A stretch of 58,941 bases of DNA from Eggerthellaceae bacterium (lineage in GTDB: Bacteria > Actinomycetota > Coriobacteriia > Coriobacteriales > Eggerthellaceae). Shown here piece after piece: positions 33,690 to 44,969 of this stretch (its first letter is position 1; each line of letters starts with the position of its first letter). Location of the stretch: positions 1-58,941 of the forward strand of contig JAFWJU010000110.1 of the NCBI GenBank assembly GCA_017511465.1. Reading direction: 5' to 3'. Position numbers and translations under genes: made by a program. The notes beneath the pieces are model-generated. The model searched no databases and was not told the DNA's origin. It worked only from the letters and a program-made list of their open reading frames with translations.

Positions 33690-34011
33690 GCACACCTGCT
33701 TTCTTGCGAAATGGCTAACCGAGCCATTATAAGCGCAGTACGCATATGGGGGAGGGTATAAGTTGCATGCCGAAACAGCTCAGACACACTTCAGCGCCCC
33801 AGATTCTTTCTCGTGGTCAGCGCATGAGCCGACGTTAAGAGTGCAAACGCGGCGTCGAGGTGCTCGTGGGGAGGGTGGAAGCGGGCGATTGGGTGAAGGC
33901 CCTCCCATTGGAGCGAGGTTGCTCTAATATGGAGCAAATGAGGATACTACTACTTTAGCACTCTACTGTGCTAAAGTGATGCACGCTATAAACCACTTAG
34001 GGAGAAGGCAT
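33690..34011. other. 322-base divergent gap between gatC and the his operon
   Basis: No gene is seen. It holds a perfect TATAAT on the - strand (33726-33731) that may serve gatC, and near its right end the his promoter and dyad described separately. The middle part (33770-33900) shows nothing recognisable. Confidence 0.6.
33919..33977 (+). promoter_or_regulatory. Promoter and operator-like dyads for the histidine operon
   Basis: TTGCTC (33919-33924), an 18-base spacer and GATACT (33943-33948) form a plausible promoter. A perfect 10-bp dyad ACTTTAGCAC-N6-GTGCTAAAGT (33952-33977) directly follows the -10, where a bound repressor would block initiation. A second dyad TTGCTC-N7-GAGCAA (33919-33937) covers the -35. 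The regulator is unknown. Confidence 0.55.
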
Positions 34012-35667
34012 ATGGAATACACCACGCCATCAGGCTTTAGGGACGTGCTTGCCGACGAAGCCGCCGAGCGCGAGCGCATCGCACGCAGCGTGCAGGACCT
34101 GTTCGCAAGTCGCGGGTACGTGCCCATCGAGACGCCCACGCTCGAGAGCATGGCAGTCATGCAGGCAGGGGGCCGCGTGCCCGCCTCGCCGTTCAAGTTC
34201 TTCGATGCCACGGGCGATTTGGTTACTATGCGTCCCGATGTCACGCTGCAGGTTGCGCGCATTTGCGCAACGCGGTTGGGTGAAGCGCAGGGTCCTTACA
34301 GGTTCCGCTACATGCAGCGCGTGTTCCGCGAAACCGAAGGCCAATTGCGCGCGGACGTGCGCGAGAAGAAGCAAATCGGCATCGAGTGCATCGGCGTGGC
34401 CGGTGCGAAAGCCGATGCGGAGGTCATAGGATTGTTCGCTCAGGCACTTGAGACCGCGGGGGTGCGCGATTTCAAGTTGTCGCTCGCCACGGTTGGCGTG
34501 CTTCGGGCGTTGTTGGCGGCATCGAGCGCGCCTGTTAGGTGGAAGGACGATTTGCTCGAGGCCTTCCACACGTCGAATTTCGTGGACATCGATGCGCTTT
34601 GCGACAAAGCCGAACGCAACGGATCGCAGTTTGCGCCCGTCATCCGCGCATTGGCACGCATCCGCGGACAACGTGACGCGATTCGCCGTGCGCGTGAGCT
34701 AGTGGAACCGTTTGGATGCGCCGATGCGCTCGACCCGTTCGAGGAGACGTACGACTTGCTGGCCGAGGCCGGTTTGACCGATCGCATCGTCGTCGATTTC
34801 TCGGTCATGAGTTCGTTCGATTACTACACCGGAATCGTATTCGAGGCGTTTGCCCCCGGATTGGGAACGCCAATCGGCAGCGGTGGGCGCTACGACAAGC
34901 TGCTTGCAACGTACGGCGTCGACCGTCCGGCAGCCGGGTTCGCATTCTACCTGGAAGAGGCTATGGAAGCCGCTGCTGCGAGCGTGGAATCCGATCTGCC
35001 GTTGCGCGTGGCCGTGCCCAAGGGGTCGCTTAACGCCGACTCCATCGCAGCGCTTGCCAATGCCGGGCTCGACGTGACGGGCTTGGACAACCCGGGCCGT
35101 TCGCTCATTATCAGCAATCCGGGCGTGGACTATATCATCGTGAGGCCGTCCGATGCGCCGATTTTCGTCGAGATGGGCGCTGCCGACTGCGGCATCTGCG
35201 GCGAGGATTCGCTGCTCGAAATGGATTCCGATGTCGTGGAGCTGGCCGACCTGCGGTTCGGCGCCTGCCGCTTCATCGTGGCCGAGCCCGAGGGTGCATC
35301 TGAGCGCACCGCCGAGCACTACCGCAAGTTGGGCAGCATCCGCGTGGCCACGAAGTACCCGCGCATCGCAAGCACCCACTTCGCCCGTCGCGGCACGCAG
35401 GTTGAAATCGTGCAGTTGCATGGCAACATCGAATTGGGACCGCTGACGGGCATGAGCGAGTGCATCGTCGACATCACGGCCACCGGCACGACGCTGCGCG
35501 AGAACAACCTGGTCATTACCGACGAGGTGTTGTCGTCGACGGCGCGGTTCTTCGCCAACGTGGCGTCGTTCCGCACAGATGCGCGCGTGCGAGACCTTGC
35601 CGAGAAGCTTCGCGAGCAATCCGCCGACCGTGCGCTCAAGGTCACGGCTGGCGGCGAGGGCAAGTAA
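34012..35667 (+). CDS. Fused HisZ-HisG: ATP phosphoribosyltransferase with its regulatory subunit
   Basis: Catalyses the first step of histidine synthesis. Residues about 1-330 are HisZ, a catalytically inactive relative of histidyl-tRNA synthetase (TPSGFRDVLADEAAERERI, RPDVTLQVARI, SFDYYTGIVFEAFAPGLG, GSGGRYDKLLATYG). Residues about 340-551 are the short form of HisG (LRVAVPKGSLNADSIAALA, DYIIVRPSDAPIFVE, ADCGICGEDSLLE, GNIELGPLTGMSECIVDI). Short HisG needs HisZ for activity and feedback control, so a covalent fusion makes functional sense; the two are usually separate genes. The start at 34012 follows GGGAGAAGG. Confidence 0.9.
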   Translation: MEYTTPSGFRDVLADEAAERERIARSVQDLFASRGYVPIETPTLESMAVMQAGGRVPASPFKFFDATGDLVTMRPDVTLQVARICATRLGEAQGPYRFRYMQRVFRETEGQLRADVREKKQIGIECIGVAGAKADAEVIGLFAQALETAGVRDFKLSLATVGVLRALLAASSAPVRWKDDLLEAFHTSNFVDIDALCDKAERNGSQFAPVIRALARIRGQRDAIRRARELVEPFGCADALDPFEETYDLLAEAGLTDRIVVDFSVMSSFDYYTGIVFEAFAPGLGTPIGSGGRYDKLLATYGVDRPAAGFAFYLEEAMEAAAASVESDLPLRVAVPKGSLNADSIAALANAGLDVTGLDNPGRSLIISNPGVDYIIVRPSDAPIFVEMGAADCGICGEDSLLEMDSDVVELADLRFGACRFIVAEPEGASERTAEHYRKLGSIRVATKYPRIASTHFARRGTQVEIVQLHGNIELGPLTGMSECIVDITATGTTLRENNLVITDEVLSSTARFFANVASFRTDARVRDLAEKLREQSADRALKVTAGGEGK

Positions 35668-35721
35668 ATAGTTCACCTATAATAGCAACGCTGAAAAAGC
35701 GGCACACTTGAAAGGAACAAC

Positions 35722-37008
35722 ATGCGTCGAGTCATATTGAAGCCGGGCGAGGTGTTCGACAACTCGCACTTGCAGCGCAAGAGCGCGTTTAACGCCAAAG
35801 CCATGGAAATCGCGACGGGCATCGTCGAGGACGTGCGTCAGCGTGGAGACGAGTGCCTGCGCGAGTTGACCGAGAAATTCGACGGCGTTCGCATCGACGA
35901 CTTCCGCGTGTCGCAGGAAAAGTTTGACGCCGCCGTGGCGGCATGCGAGCCCGCGCTTGCAAAGGCGCTCGAGCAGGCGGCTGACCAAATCTGCGCGTTC
36001 CATGAGCGTCAGCTCGAGCAAAGCTGGTTTGCGGTGCGCGAGGACGGGGCGCTTGTGGGCGCCAAGGTGACGCCGCTCGATTCCGTGGGCGTGTACGTGC
36101 CTGGTGGCCGTGCGTTGTATCCCAGCACGCTGCTGATGAACGCGCTGCCGGCGAGCGTTGCCGGCGTCGAGCGCATCGTCGTCGTCAACCCGCCGCTGGC
36201 CGACGGCGGCATCGACCCCGCCATCGCGAAGGCATGCGAGCTGGCTGGCGTCACCGAGGTTTACCAGGTGGGCGGCGCTCAGGCCGTGGCCGCACTGGCA
36301 TATGGCACCGAGCAGATTGCCCCTGTCGACAAGATCACCGGACCGGGCAACGCATTCGTGGCTGCTGCGAAGAAGCTCGTCAGCGGCGATGTGGGCATCG
36401 ACATGATCGCCGGTCCTTCTGAGGTGTGCGTCGTGGCCGACGCGACGGCAGAGCCCGCGCTCGTGGCAATCGACTTGATGGCGCAAGCCGAGCACGACCC
36501 TCTGGCCACGTGTTACCTGGTCACGTTCTCCGCCGAGTACGCCGATGCGGTCGAGGCCGCCATCGAGAAGCACATGGAAGAGTCGACGCGTGCCGAAATC
36601 ACCACGGCATCGCTCGTCGACCAAGGCCTCATCGCGGTGTGCCAGGACTTGCCGCAGGCGATGGAAGCCGTCAACGTCATCGCACCCGAGCACTTAGAGC
36701 TGCACATTGCCAATCCGATGGACTCGCTTGGCGCCATCCGCCATGCGGGCGCCATCTTCATGGGCGAGTGGACGCCCGAAGCCGTTGGCGATTACGTCGC
36801 CGGCCCCAATCACACGCTGCCGACTGGCGGCACGGCGCGCTTTTCGAGCCCGCTTGCCGTGGAGCAGTTCATCAAGAAGTCGTCCATCATCCAATATTCG
36901 CGTGACGCGCTCGCGGCCGATGCGCCTGCCATCGTGGCCATCGCCAAGCACGAGGGCCTGTGGGCTCATGCCCGCAGCGTCGAGCTGCGCATGGAAGGCG
37001 CCGAATAA
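35722..37008 (+). CDS. hisD: Histidinol dehydrogenase
   Basis: Zinc enzyme that carries out the last two oxidations of histidine synthesis. GVYVPGGRALYPSTLLMNAL, TGPGNAFVAAAKKLV and GPSEVCVVADATAEP are signature stretches. The zinc ligands are in AQAEHDPLAT (near residues 254-259), and the catalytic Glu-His pair is in IAPEHLELH (near 322-323). The length is 428 residues. AAGGAACA lies upstream. Confidence 0.96.
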   Translation: MRRVILKPGEVFDNSHLQRKSAFNAKAMEIATGIVEDVRQRGDECLRELTEKFDGVRIDDFRVSQEKFDAAVAACEPALAKALEQAADQICAFHERQLEQSWFAVREDGALVGAKVTPLDSVGVYVPGGRALYPSTLLMNALPASVAGVERIVVVNPPLADGGIDPAIAKACELAGVTEVYQVGGAQAVAALAYGTEQIAPVDKITGPGNAFVAAAKKLVSGDVGIDMIAGPSEVCVVADATAEPALVAIDLMAQAEHDPLATCYLVTFSAEYADAVEAAIEKHMEESTRAEITTASLVDQGLIAVCQDLPQAMEAVNVIAPEHLELHIANPMDSLGAIRHAGAIFMGEWTPEAVGDYVAGPNHTLPTGGTARFSSPLAVEQFIKKSSIIQYSRDALAADAPAIVAIAKHEGLWAHARSVELRMEGAE

Positions 37009-38078
37009 TGGCGGGCGTGCGATCGGCGGCGCCGCAACTGGCGGACATCGAGCCGTATGATCCCAAGTACATTCCCGCCGAAGTCATGATATCGGCGAAT
37101 GAGAACGCTTCTGACGTTCCCTTCGATTTGCGCCGCGAGATTGAACGCGAAGTTCGCAAGCTTTCCTTCAACCGCTATCCCGATCCGCTGGCTAACGGCT
37201 TGCGCGATCTGATCGCCGAGGCTAACGGGCTCGATCGCGACCAGGTGATCATGGGCAATGGAGGCGACGAGCTGCTGTTCAACATCGCATTGGCATGGGG
37301 AGGCCCCGGTCGTACGTTCTTGAACATGCCGCCGACGTTCACGGTGTACAAGAACAACGCGCAGCTGACGAACACGGCCATCGTCGACGTTCCTCGTCGT
37401 GCTGATTTCTCGATTGACGAAGAGGCGGTCATCGAGCGCCTTTCGCAAGGCGATATCGACTACACCATCGTCACGAGCCCCAACAACCCGACGGGCAACC
37501 TGGTGGACACGGCGTTCGTCGAACGCATGCTGCAAGCGTCCGACACGCTCGTCATGGTCGACGAGGCGTACTTCGAGTTCTCGCGCTTGACCGCGCGTCC
37601 TTTGCTCGGCCGTTACGAGAACCTGGTCATCTTGCGCACGTTCAGCAAGGCGTTTTCGCTTGCAGGCGTGCGCATGGGATACATGCTCGGCAGCGAGACC
37701 GTGTTGCGCGAGTTCAAGAAGGTGCGTCAGCCGTATTCGGTCGATGCCGTATCGCAAGCCATCGCGCGCGTTGTGTACGCGCATCGCGCTGAATTCGAAC
37801 GGGGCATCGAGCTTATCATTAGCGAACGCGCCCGCTTGCTCGACGAGCTCGGCATGACAGAAGGCCTCACGGTATACCCGTCGGATGCGAACTACATCCT
37901 GTTCCGTTTGAACGACGGCGTCGATGCCGGCGAGATTTGGCAGCGCCTGCTGGATGCGGGCGTGTTGATCCGCGATTTCTCGCGCGCACCGGGTCTTGAG
38001 AACTGCTTGCGCGTGTCGGTCGGCTCGCCCGAAGAGAACTCGCGTTTCCTGGAAGAATTGAGAAAGGTGCTCAAATGA
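37008..38078 (+). CDS. hisC: Histidinol-phosphate aminotransferase
   Basis: PLP-dependent fold-type I enzyme converting imidazole-acetol phosphate to histidinol phosphate. The PLP lysine is K214 in [26 protein letters not shown] and [10 protein letters not shown] match the family. ATG 37008 overlaps the hisD stop by one base and gives 356 residues, a normal length. Longer in-frame readings upstream lie inside hisD and are rejected. Confidence 0.95.
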   Translation: MAGVRSAAPQLADIEPYDPKYIPAEVMISANENASDVPFDLRREIEREVRKLSFNRYPDPLANGLRDLIAEANGLDRDQVIMGNGGDELLFNIALAWGGPGRTFLNMPPTFTVYKNNAQLTNTAIVDVPRRADFSIDEEAVIERLSQGDIDYTIVTSPNNPTGNLVDTAFVERMLQASDTLVMVDEAYFEFSRLTARPLLGRYENLVILRTFSKAFSLAGVRMGYMLGSETVLREFKKVRQPYSVDAVSQAIARVVYAHRAEFERGIELIISERARLLDELGMTEGLTVYPSDANYILFRLNDGVDAGEIWQRLLDAGVLIRDFSRAPGLENCLRVSVGSPEENSRFLEELRKVLK

Positions 38079-38665
38079 CACGCACTGCAACGATTACGCG
38101 CACGACGAAGGAAACCGACATCGCGCTGACGATCGACCTGGATGGCACCGGGGCGACTTCAGTTGACACGGGCATCGGGTTCTTCGACCACATGTTGGAC
38201 GCTTTCGGGCGCCATGGCTTGTTCGACCTCAGCGTGAGCGCTAAGGGCGACTTGCATGTCGACGGTCACCATACGGTTGAAGATACCGGCATCGTGCTGG
38301 GCCAGGCGTTCGCCAAGGCGCTCGGCGACAAGCGCGGCATCGTGCGTTACGGCGACATCGCGCTTCCCATGGACGAGACGCTCGTGCTGGCGGCCGTGGA
38401 CATTTCGGGCCGCGGCGGTCTGTATTGGGCCATGGACATTCCTTGGCAAATGGTGGGGGAGTTCGATTCCACGCTGGCCAAGGAATTCTTCATCGCCTTT
38501 GCCACGAACGCCGGCGTGACGCTGCATGTGCAGCAGCTGGCGGGTGAGAACGTGCATCACATCGTCGAAGCGACGTTCAAGGCCGTTGCCCGTGCGCTGC
38601 GCGCAGCTGTGGCCATCGACCCGCAAGCCGCAAACGAACTTCCCACCACGAAAGGCGCTTTATGA
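38075..38665 (+). CDS. hisB: Imidazoleglycerol-phosphate dehydratase
   Basis: Mn-dependent dehydratase of the histidine pathway. The His-rich metal motifs [13 protein letters not shown] and [13 protein letters not shown] are present, together with [13 protein letters not shown]. At 196 residues this is the monofunctional form, without the phosphatase domain of enterobacterial HisB. The start overlaps the hisC stop by 4 bases (ATGA). Confidence 0.96.
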   Translation: MTRTATITRTTKETDIALTIDLDGTGATSVDTGIGFFDHMLDAFGRHGLFDLSVSAKGDLHVDGHHTVEDTGIVLGQAFAKALGDKRGIVRYGDIALPMDETLVLAAVDISGRGGLYWAMDIPWQMVGEFDSTLAKEFFIAFATNAGVTLHVQQLAGENVHHIVEATFKAVARALRAAVAIDPQAANELPTTKGAL

Positions 38666-39300
38666 TTGCAGTAGTCGATTATCACAAGGGCAACCTGAAA
38701 TCCGTCGAGCGGGGGCTCATCGGCGTGGGCGCAGATGCGCGCATCACCGATGACCCCGACGTCATCCGCAAAGCGAGGGCTATCGTGCTGCCTGGTGTGG
38801 GCGCGTTCACCGACGCGGCCAATGCCATGCGGGAGCTCAACCAGATGGACCTCTTGCGCGTGCGCATTGCCGAAGGCGTGCCGTTTCTGGGCATTTGCCT
38901 GGGTTTGCATTTGCTTTGCGCCGGTGGCGAAGAGCATGCGCAGGGCAAGCCGACTCCCGGCTTGGGCGTGATTCCCGGCATCGTCAAGGCGCTCCCGAAA
39001 GTCGACGCGGACGGCAACGCGTACAAGATTCCCCATGTGGGCTGGAACAGCATCGAGATCAAGCTTCAGGGCAGCCCGTTGCTCAAGGGGATTGAGGATG
39101 GCGAGCACTTCTACTTCACGCATAGCTACGTGGCACCCGATTCGTTCGCGACCATCGCAACGACCACGCATAGCATGACGTTTCCCAGTGTCGTACAATG
39201 GCGCCAGTCGTGTTTCGGCGTGCAGTTCCACCCCGAGAAGAGCTCCGACGCCGGCGCACAGGTATTGCGCAATTTCGTCGAGTTCGCACATGAAGTCTAA
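38662..39300 (+). CDS. hisH: Imidazole glycerol phosphate synthase, glutaminase subunit
   Basis: Class I glutaminase that feeds ammonia to HisF. The nucleophile is C79 in [11 protein letters not shown], and the His and Glu of the triad are in VQFHPEKSS near the C-terminus. The N-terminal [15 protein letters not shown] and LPGVGAF are typical. The length is 212 residues. It overlaps the hisB stop by 4 bases. Confidence 0.96.
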   Translation: MIAVVDYHKGNLKSVERGLIGVGADARITDDPDVIRKARAIVLPGVGAFTDAANAMRELNQMDLLRVRIAEGVPFLGICLGLHLLCAGGEEHAQGKPTPGLGVIPGIVKALPKVDADGNAYKIPHVGWNSIEIKLQGSPLLKGIEDGEHFYFTHSYVAPDSFATIATTTHSMTFPSVVQWRQSCFGVQFHPEKSSDAGAQVLRNFVEFAHEV

Positions 39301-39315
39301 TTAGGAAGGACCTCA

Positions 39316-40050
39316 ATGTACCTGCTTCCCGCAATCGACATCCTCGATGGTAAGGCCGTGCGCCTTGGTCAGGGCGATTACGAGCGTGTCACCGTTTACA
39401 ACGACGATCCCGTCGAGCAGGCGAAGATTTTCGAAGACGCCGGTGCCGAATGGCTGCACATGGTTGACCTGGACGGTGCCAAGTCGGGCAATGCCGACAA
39501 CATCCGCGTGGTCGAGGCAATCATGAAGGCAACGAACCTGAAGGTCGAGATTGGCGGGGGCATCCGCAGCCTGCCCGTGATCGAGCGCCTTGTGAACGCG
39601 GGCGCGACGCGCTGCGTGCTGGGCACGGCGCTCGTGCGCGACCGCGATTTCGCGCAGGCGGCTATCGAAAAGTACGGCTACATGTTGGCCGCGGGCATCG
39701 ACGCGAAGAGCGGGGAAGTGGCCGTGTCGGGTTGGCTCGAGGATTCGGGCATCGATGCCTTCGAGTTGGCGCGCAAGATGTCGGCCATGGGGTACCGCCA
39801 CCTGGTGTACACCGACATCGCGCGCGATGGCATGCAGACCGGCATCGACGAGCATGTGTATGTGGAAATGGCCAAGGCGTTTGGTCATCCCGTCATCGCC
39901 AGCGGCGGCGTCGCCGGCATGGACGACATCGTGCGCTTGGTGCAGGCAGAAGCCGAGAACCCGGGTTCTATCGAAGGCGTCATCGCCGGCCGCGCCATCT
40001 ACGAAGATGCGCTGATCGTGGAAGAGGCCATTGCCGCCTGCGAGGAATAG
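39316..40050 (+). CDS. hisA: ProFAR isomerase HisA
   Basis: TIM-barrel isomerase. The catalytic aspartate D8 is in LPAIDILDGKAVRL, and VEIGGGIRS, GIDAKSGEVAVSGW and YTDIARDGMQTG follow. The length is 244 residues. AGGAAGGA upstream supports the start. No feature indicates the dual-substrate PriA enzyme of other actinobacteria, but this cannot be excluded because trpF is not in view. Confidence 0.93.
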   Translation: MYLLPAIDILDGKAVRLGQGDYERVTVYNDDPVEQAKIFEDAGAEWLHMVDLDGAKSGNADNIRVVEAIMKATNLKVEIGGGIRSLPVIERLVNAGATRCVLGTALVRDRDFAQAAIEKYGYMLAAGIDAKSGEVAVSGWLEDSGIDAFELARKMSAMGYRHLVYTDIARDGMQTGIDEHVYVEMAKAFGHPVIASGGVAGMDDIVRLVQAEAENPGSIEGVIAGRAIYEDALIVEEAIAACEE

Positions 40051-40109
40051 CGGCAGTTGATGAATAACGGGGTGAAATGCCCCTAACCCATTCCCATAAG
40101 AGGAGAAAT

Positions 40110-40874
40110 ATGCTGACCAAACGCGTTATCCCTTGCATGGACGTTACCGATGGGCGCGTCGTCAAGGGCGTGAACTTCGTGAACCTGCGCGATGCGGGCG
40201 ACCCTATCGAGCTTGCACAGCGCTATGACGAGCAGAAGGCCGACGAGGTCATCTTCTTGGACATTACGGCGACGAGCGATGATCGCGCCACGACTGTCGA
40301 GCTTGCCAGCCGCGCGAGCGAGGAGCTGCACCTGCCGTATACGGTGGGCGGTGGATTCCGCAGCGTGGCCGATATCCGTCGTATGATAGCCGCGGGCGCC
40401 GATAAAGTGTCCGTGAATTCTGCTGCCGTTAAAGACCCGACGCTTATCACCCAGGCGGCGGAAGCGTTTGGTACGCAGGCCATCATCGTGGCGATTGACG
40501 CCAAGCAGCGTGCCGACAATCCCAATAAGTGGGAAGTGTATCTTGCCGGCGGTCGCACGCCCACGGGCATCGATGCCGTGGAATGGGCAGCCGAGGCGGC
40601 AAAGCGCGGCGCGGGCGAGATCCTGCTGACCAGCATGGACCGTGATGGCACACGCGACGGCTTCGACTGCGCGCTGACGCGTGCGGTTGCGCGCGCGGTG
40701 GACATCCCCGTCATCGCGAGCGGCGGTGTGGGCAAGTTGGAGCATTTTGCCGAAGGCATCATCGACGGCGAAGCCGATGCCGTTCTGGCTGCGAGCGTTT
40801 TCCATTTCGGCGAGCTGACGATTCGCCAGGTGAAGGAATACATGCGCTCGCAGGGCATTCCCGTGCGGTTGTAA
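40110..40874 (+). CDS. hisF: Imidazole glycerol phosphate synthase, cyclase subunit
   Basis: TIM-barrel cyclase partner of HisH. The catalytic D11 is in [16 protein letters not shown] and the second aspartate in [22 protein letters not shown] and [14 protein letters not shown] are family motifs. The start at 40110 (MLTKRV) has AAGAGGAG upstream and gives the standard 254 residues. Confidence 0.96.
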   Translation: MLTKRVIPCMDVTDGRVVKGVNFVNLRDAGDPIELAQRYDEQKADEVIFLDITATSDDRATTVELASRASEELHLPYTVGGGFRSVADIRRMIAAGADKVSVNSAAVKDPTLITQAAEAFGTQAIIVAIDAKQRADNPNKWEVYLAGGRTPTGIDAVEWAAEAAKRGAGEILLTSMDRDGTRDGFDCALTRAVARAVDIPVIASGGVGKLEHFAEGIIDGEADAVLAASVFHFGELTIRQVKEYMRSQGIPVRL

Positions 40875-40884
40875 GGCGGCTGCA

Positions 40885-41199
40885 ATGAACATCGACGACC
40901 TGAAATTCAACGACCAGGGCCTGATTCCCTGCATCGTGCAGGATGCGCAGACGCGCGAGGTCCTGATGATGGCGTGGATGAACGCCGAGTCGGTTCGATT
41001 GACGCTCGATCAACGCACCACATGGTTCTGGTCGCGTAGCCGCCAGGAGCTCTGGCACAAAGGCGAGACCAGCGGAAACACGCAAGAGCTGATCGAGCTG
41101 CGTTACGACTGTGACGAGGATTGTCTGCTGGCTTTGGTGAACCCTGCCGGACCGGCTTGCCACACGGGCAATGAGACGTGTTTTTACCGCTCGTTATAG
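40885..41199 (+). CDS. hisI: Phosphoribosyl-AMP cyclohydrolase
   Basis: Zinc enzyme that opens the purine ring in histidine synthesis. The metal residues lie in YDCDEDCLL (C76, D77, C80 region) and [10 protein letters not shown] (C92, H93, C99). [12 protein letters not shown] and [19 protein letters not shown] are signatures. At 104 residues this is the stand-alone form; hisE is not fused and is not in the window. It is the last gene of the his operon. Confidence 0.95.
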   Translation: MNIDDLKFNDQGLIPCIVQDAQTREVLMMAWMNAESVRLTLDQRTTWFWSRSRQELWHKGETSGNTQELIELRYDCDEDCLLALVNPAGPACHTGNETCFYRSL

Positions 41200-41263
41200 T
41201 GAACAGATAATTGTGGATTCTATGTTCTAGCCATGCCGTTAGATAGGGGAACCGCGCGCCAAA

Positions 41264-41293
41264 ATGACACGAACAGGCGAGATGGGTTATAGT
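41264..41293 (+). promoter_or_regulatory. Promoter for the polysaccharide cluster
   Basis: ATGACA (41264-41269), an 18-base spacer and TATAGT (41288-41293) lie 47 bases before the Wzz-like gene. GGAGGGAAGGGG follows as ribosome-binding region. The 141-base gap carries no clear terminator for the his operon, so read-through is possible. Confidence 0.55.
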
Positions 41294-41340
41294 TAATGGT
41301 TGGATTGGCTGTTTGACGTGGAGGGAAGGGGAAAGCCGCC

Positions 41341-42312
41341 ATGACGTTGCGTGAGCTGTTGCAGCTGCTGAAGCGCTATTGGGCGTTATGCGTCATCTTG
41401 CCCGTCGTATGCGCGTTGGGATGTGCGGTTTACTTTACCCAAAAAGCAGAAGGAGCAAGCACTACTGCTAACGCTTATATCGTAGTGAACAACCCCGATC
41501 AGCTTGGAGCTGTCAATGGTGTTACGCAGTCGGTTGTGCGAGAGTATGCTGCTGCCGATACCATGCATTACTATGCAGCTAAAGCCGAAACGGCATCGCA
41601 AACGATAACCATTACTCTCATCGGTATGGAAGAAGAGGAAACGATTGATGTCGCAAATGAGGTGGCTTATGTCTCAGCCGAAAGAGCTCGGCAGCTCTTC
41701 GTAGGGGAGGAGGAGCCCGCGTTTTCCGCGACTGTTCAGCCGGCGATAGTGAAGCAGGCAGAAGAAGCTTCTTCATTACCATTCATTCAAGTTATCATCG
41801 GGTTTTTGGCAGGCCTTTTCATTGCAGTATGCGTTGTAATCGGCATTGATATTGTGCGTTGTCCGGTGAAGAGCGCAAACGATTTGATCGAGGCGTCAAA
41901 CCTTCCAGTAATTGGAGAATTACCCAATGATTCGGGTGGGCACTTGCTTGCAAATGTTCGTCTTGCGTCAGAAAAGGCTGGCGTGCATACGTTGCTCGTT
42001 GTGCCTGTGCGGAATGGCGATTCGGCTAAGCTCGTCAGCGATTCAATTGAAAAAGCAGCTCAGGGGGAATCCGAAACCGAGTCTGAGACTCGCGGTGGTT
42101 CCGTTGCCGTGTCTGCGTGCACGCCTTTGCAACACGACGCTGCTGGCATGTACGCCGCTCGAGATGCCGATGCCGTGCTCGTTGCGGCTTCTCAGTGGGC
42201 GGACGTGCGCGACGATGTCGAGACGGCAGTGTCTCAGCTCAAGTTGATTGATGCAAACGTGGTGGGCTGCGTACTTGTGGGGAAAGCCGCAAAGCGCAGT
42301 GTTGCCGAGTAG
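41341..42312 (+). CDS. Wzz-like polysaccharide co-polymerase with degenerate kinase-like tail
   Basis: Chain-length regulator of surface polysaccharide. The N-terminal cytoplasmic LRELLQLLKRYW is followed by a first membrane span (ALCVILPVVCALGCAVYF) and an extracytoplasmic region. A second span is near residues 145-170 (FIQVIIGFLAGLFIAVCVVI). The cytoplasmic tail of about 150 residues resembles a BY-kinase domain in layout. The Walker A position reads VVPVRNGDSAKLV rather than GxxxxGKS/T, and no tyrosine cluster ends the protein, so it is probably not an active kinase. The length is 323 residues. First gene of the cluster. Confidence 0.75.
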   Translation: MTLRELLQLLKRYWALCVILPVVCALGCAVYFTQKAEGASTTANAYIVVNNPDQLGAVNGVTQSVVREYAAADTMHYYAAKAETASQTITITLIGMEEEETIDVANEVAYVSAERARQLFVGEEEPAFSATVQPAIVKQAEEASSLPFIQVIIGFLAGLFIAVCVVIGIDIVRCPVKSANDLIEASNLPVIGELPNDSGGHLLANVRLASEKAGVHTLLVVPVRNGDSAKLVSDSIEKAAQGESETESETRGGSVAVSACTPLQHDAAGMYAARDADAVLVAASQWADVRDDVETAVSQLKLIDANVVGCVLVGKAAKRSVAE

Positions 42313-42390
42313 GGGAAACAAGAAGATAAAACGCGATTATCCAGCGTGCCGACGTAAAGCGCGCTCGTACACGGAAAAGGAAGAATCGTT

Positions 42391-44308
<1,918 letters not shown>

Positions 44309-44309
44309 C

Positions 44310-44969
44310 ATGTCTGCCAAATTGATTGCCATCGAAGGTTTGGATGGTTCGGGCAAGGAAACCCAAACCAATTTGCTGAAAGCAGCGCTGCAACAACGCG
44401 GTTTCAACGTGGGCAGCGTCAGCTTCCCGCGATATGGGCAGCCGAGTGCTGCGCCAGTCGAACACTATCTTTCGGGCGGTTATGGTGAAAACGCCGCTGA
44501 TGTGAATGCTTACGCAGCAAGCTCTCTGTTTGCGGTTGATCGTTTGGCCAGTTACCTAGGCGAATGGCACGATGAGTTTCATGGAAGCGACTATTTCATT
44601 GCCGACCGCTATACTACGAGCAACGCGATACACCAGCTGTCCAAGCTGCCTTATGATCAATGGGAAGCTTTTTCAAGTTGGCTGTTCGATCATGAGTTTG
44701 GCAAACTGGCTTTGCCAAAGCCCAATGCGGTGGTGTATTTGAGGCTCGATTTGGCGACAAGTCAGGCGTTGCTCGAGCGCCGTTACGGTGGCGATGCGAG
44801 CAGACGCGACGTGCATGAGCGCGACTTGGGTTATTTGGAACGGAGCCGACAAGCTGCAGAATGGTGCGCTGAAAGATTCGGCTGGCTTACAGTCGAATGT
44901 GCCCGCGATGGCAAGTTGCGTGATCGCGATGATGTGCACGACGAGATTGTTGAGAGACTGGGGCTGTAG
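44310..44969 (+). CDS. tmk: Thymidylate kinase-like protein
   Basis: P-loop kinase of the dTMP kinase family. The Walker A loop EGLDGSGKET is at residues 9-18, and FIADRYTTSNA holds the DRY motif. AVVYLRLDLATSQALLERR matches the family. The length is 219 residues. It sits in the middle of dTDP-sugar genes, 1 base after rfbB, so it may supply dTDP/dTTP for sugar activation instead of, or as well as, being the cell's housekeeping enzyme. Confidence 0.85.
   Translation: MSAKLIAIEGLDGSGKETQTNLLKAALQQRGFNVGSVSFPRYGQPSAAPVEHYLSGGYGENAADVNAYAASSLFAVDRLASYLGEWHDEFHGSDYFIADRYTTSNAIHQLSKLPYDQWEAFSSWLFDHEFGKLALPKPNAVVYLRLDLATSQALLERRYGGDASRRDVHERDLGYLERSRQAAEWCAERFGWLTVECARDGKLRDRDDVHDEIVERLGL

Noticed and set aside
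33952..33977. CIRCE heat-shock element
   Set aside because: The TTAGCAC/GTGCTAA arms resemble CIRCE, but the spacing between them is 6 bases instead of 13 and no chaperone gene follows.
36966..38090. 374-codon open frame on the - strand opposite hisC
   Set aside because: Covered by a clear hisC gene; no ribosome-binding site and no domain.
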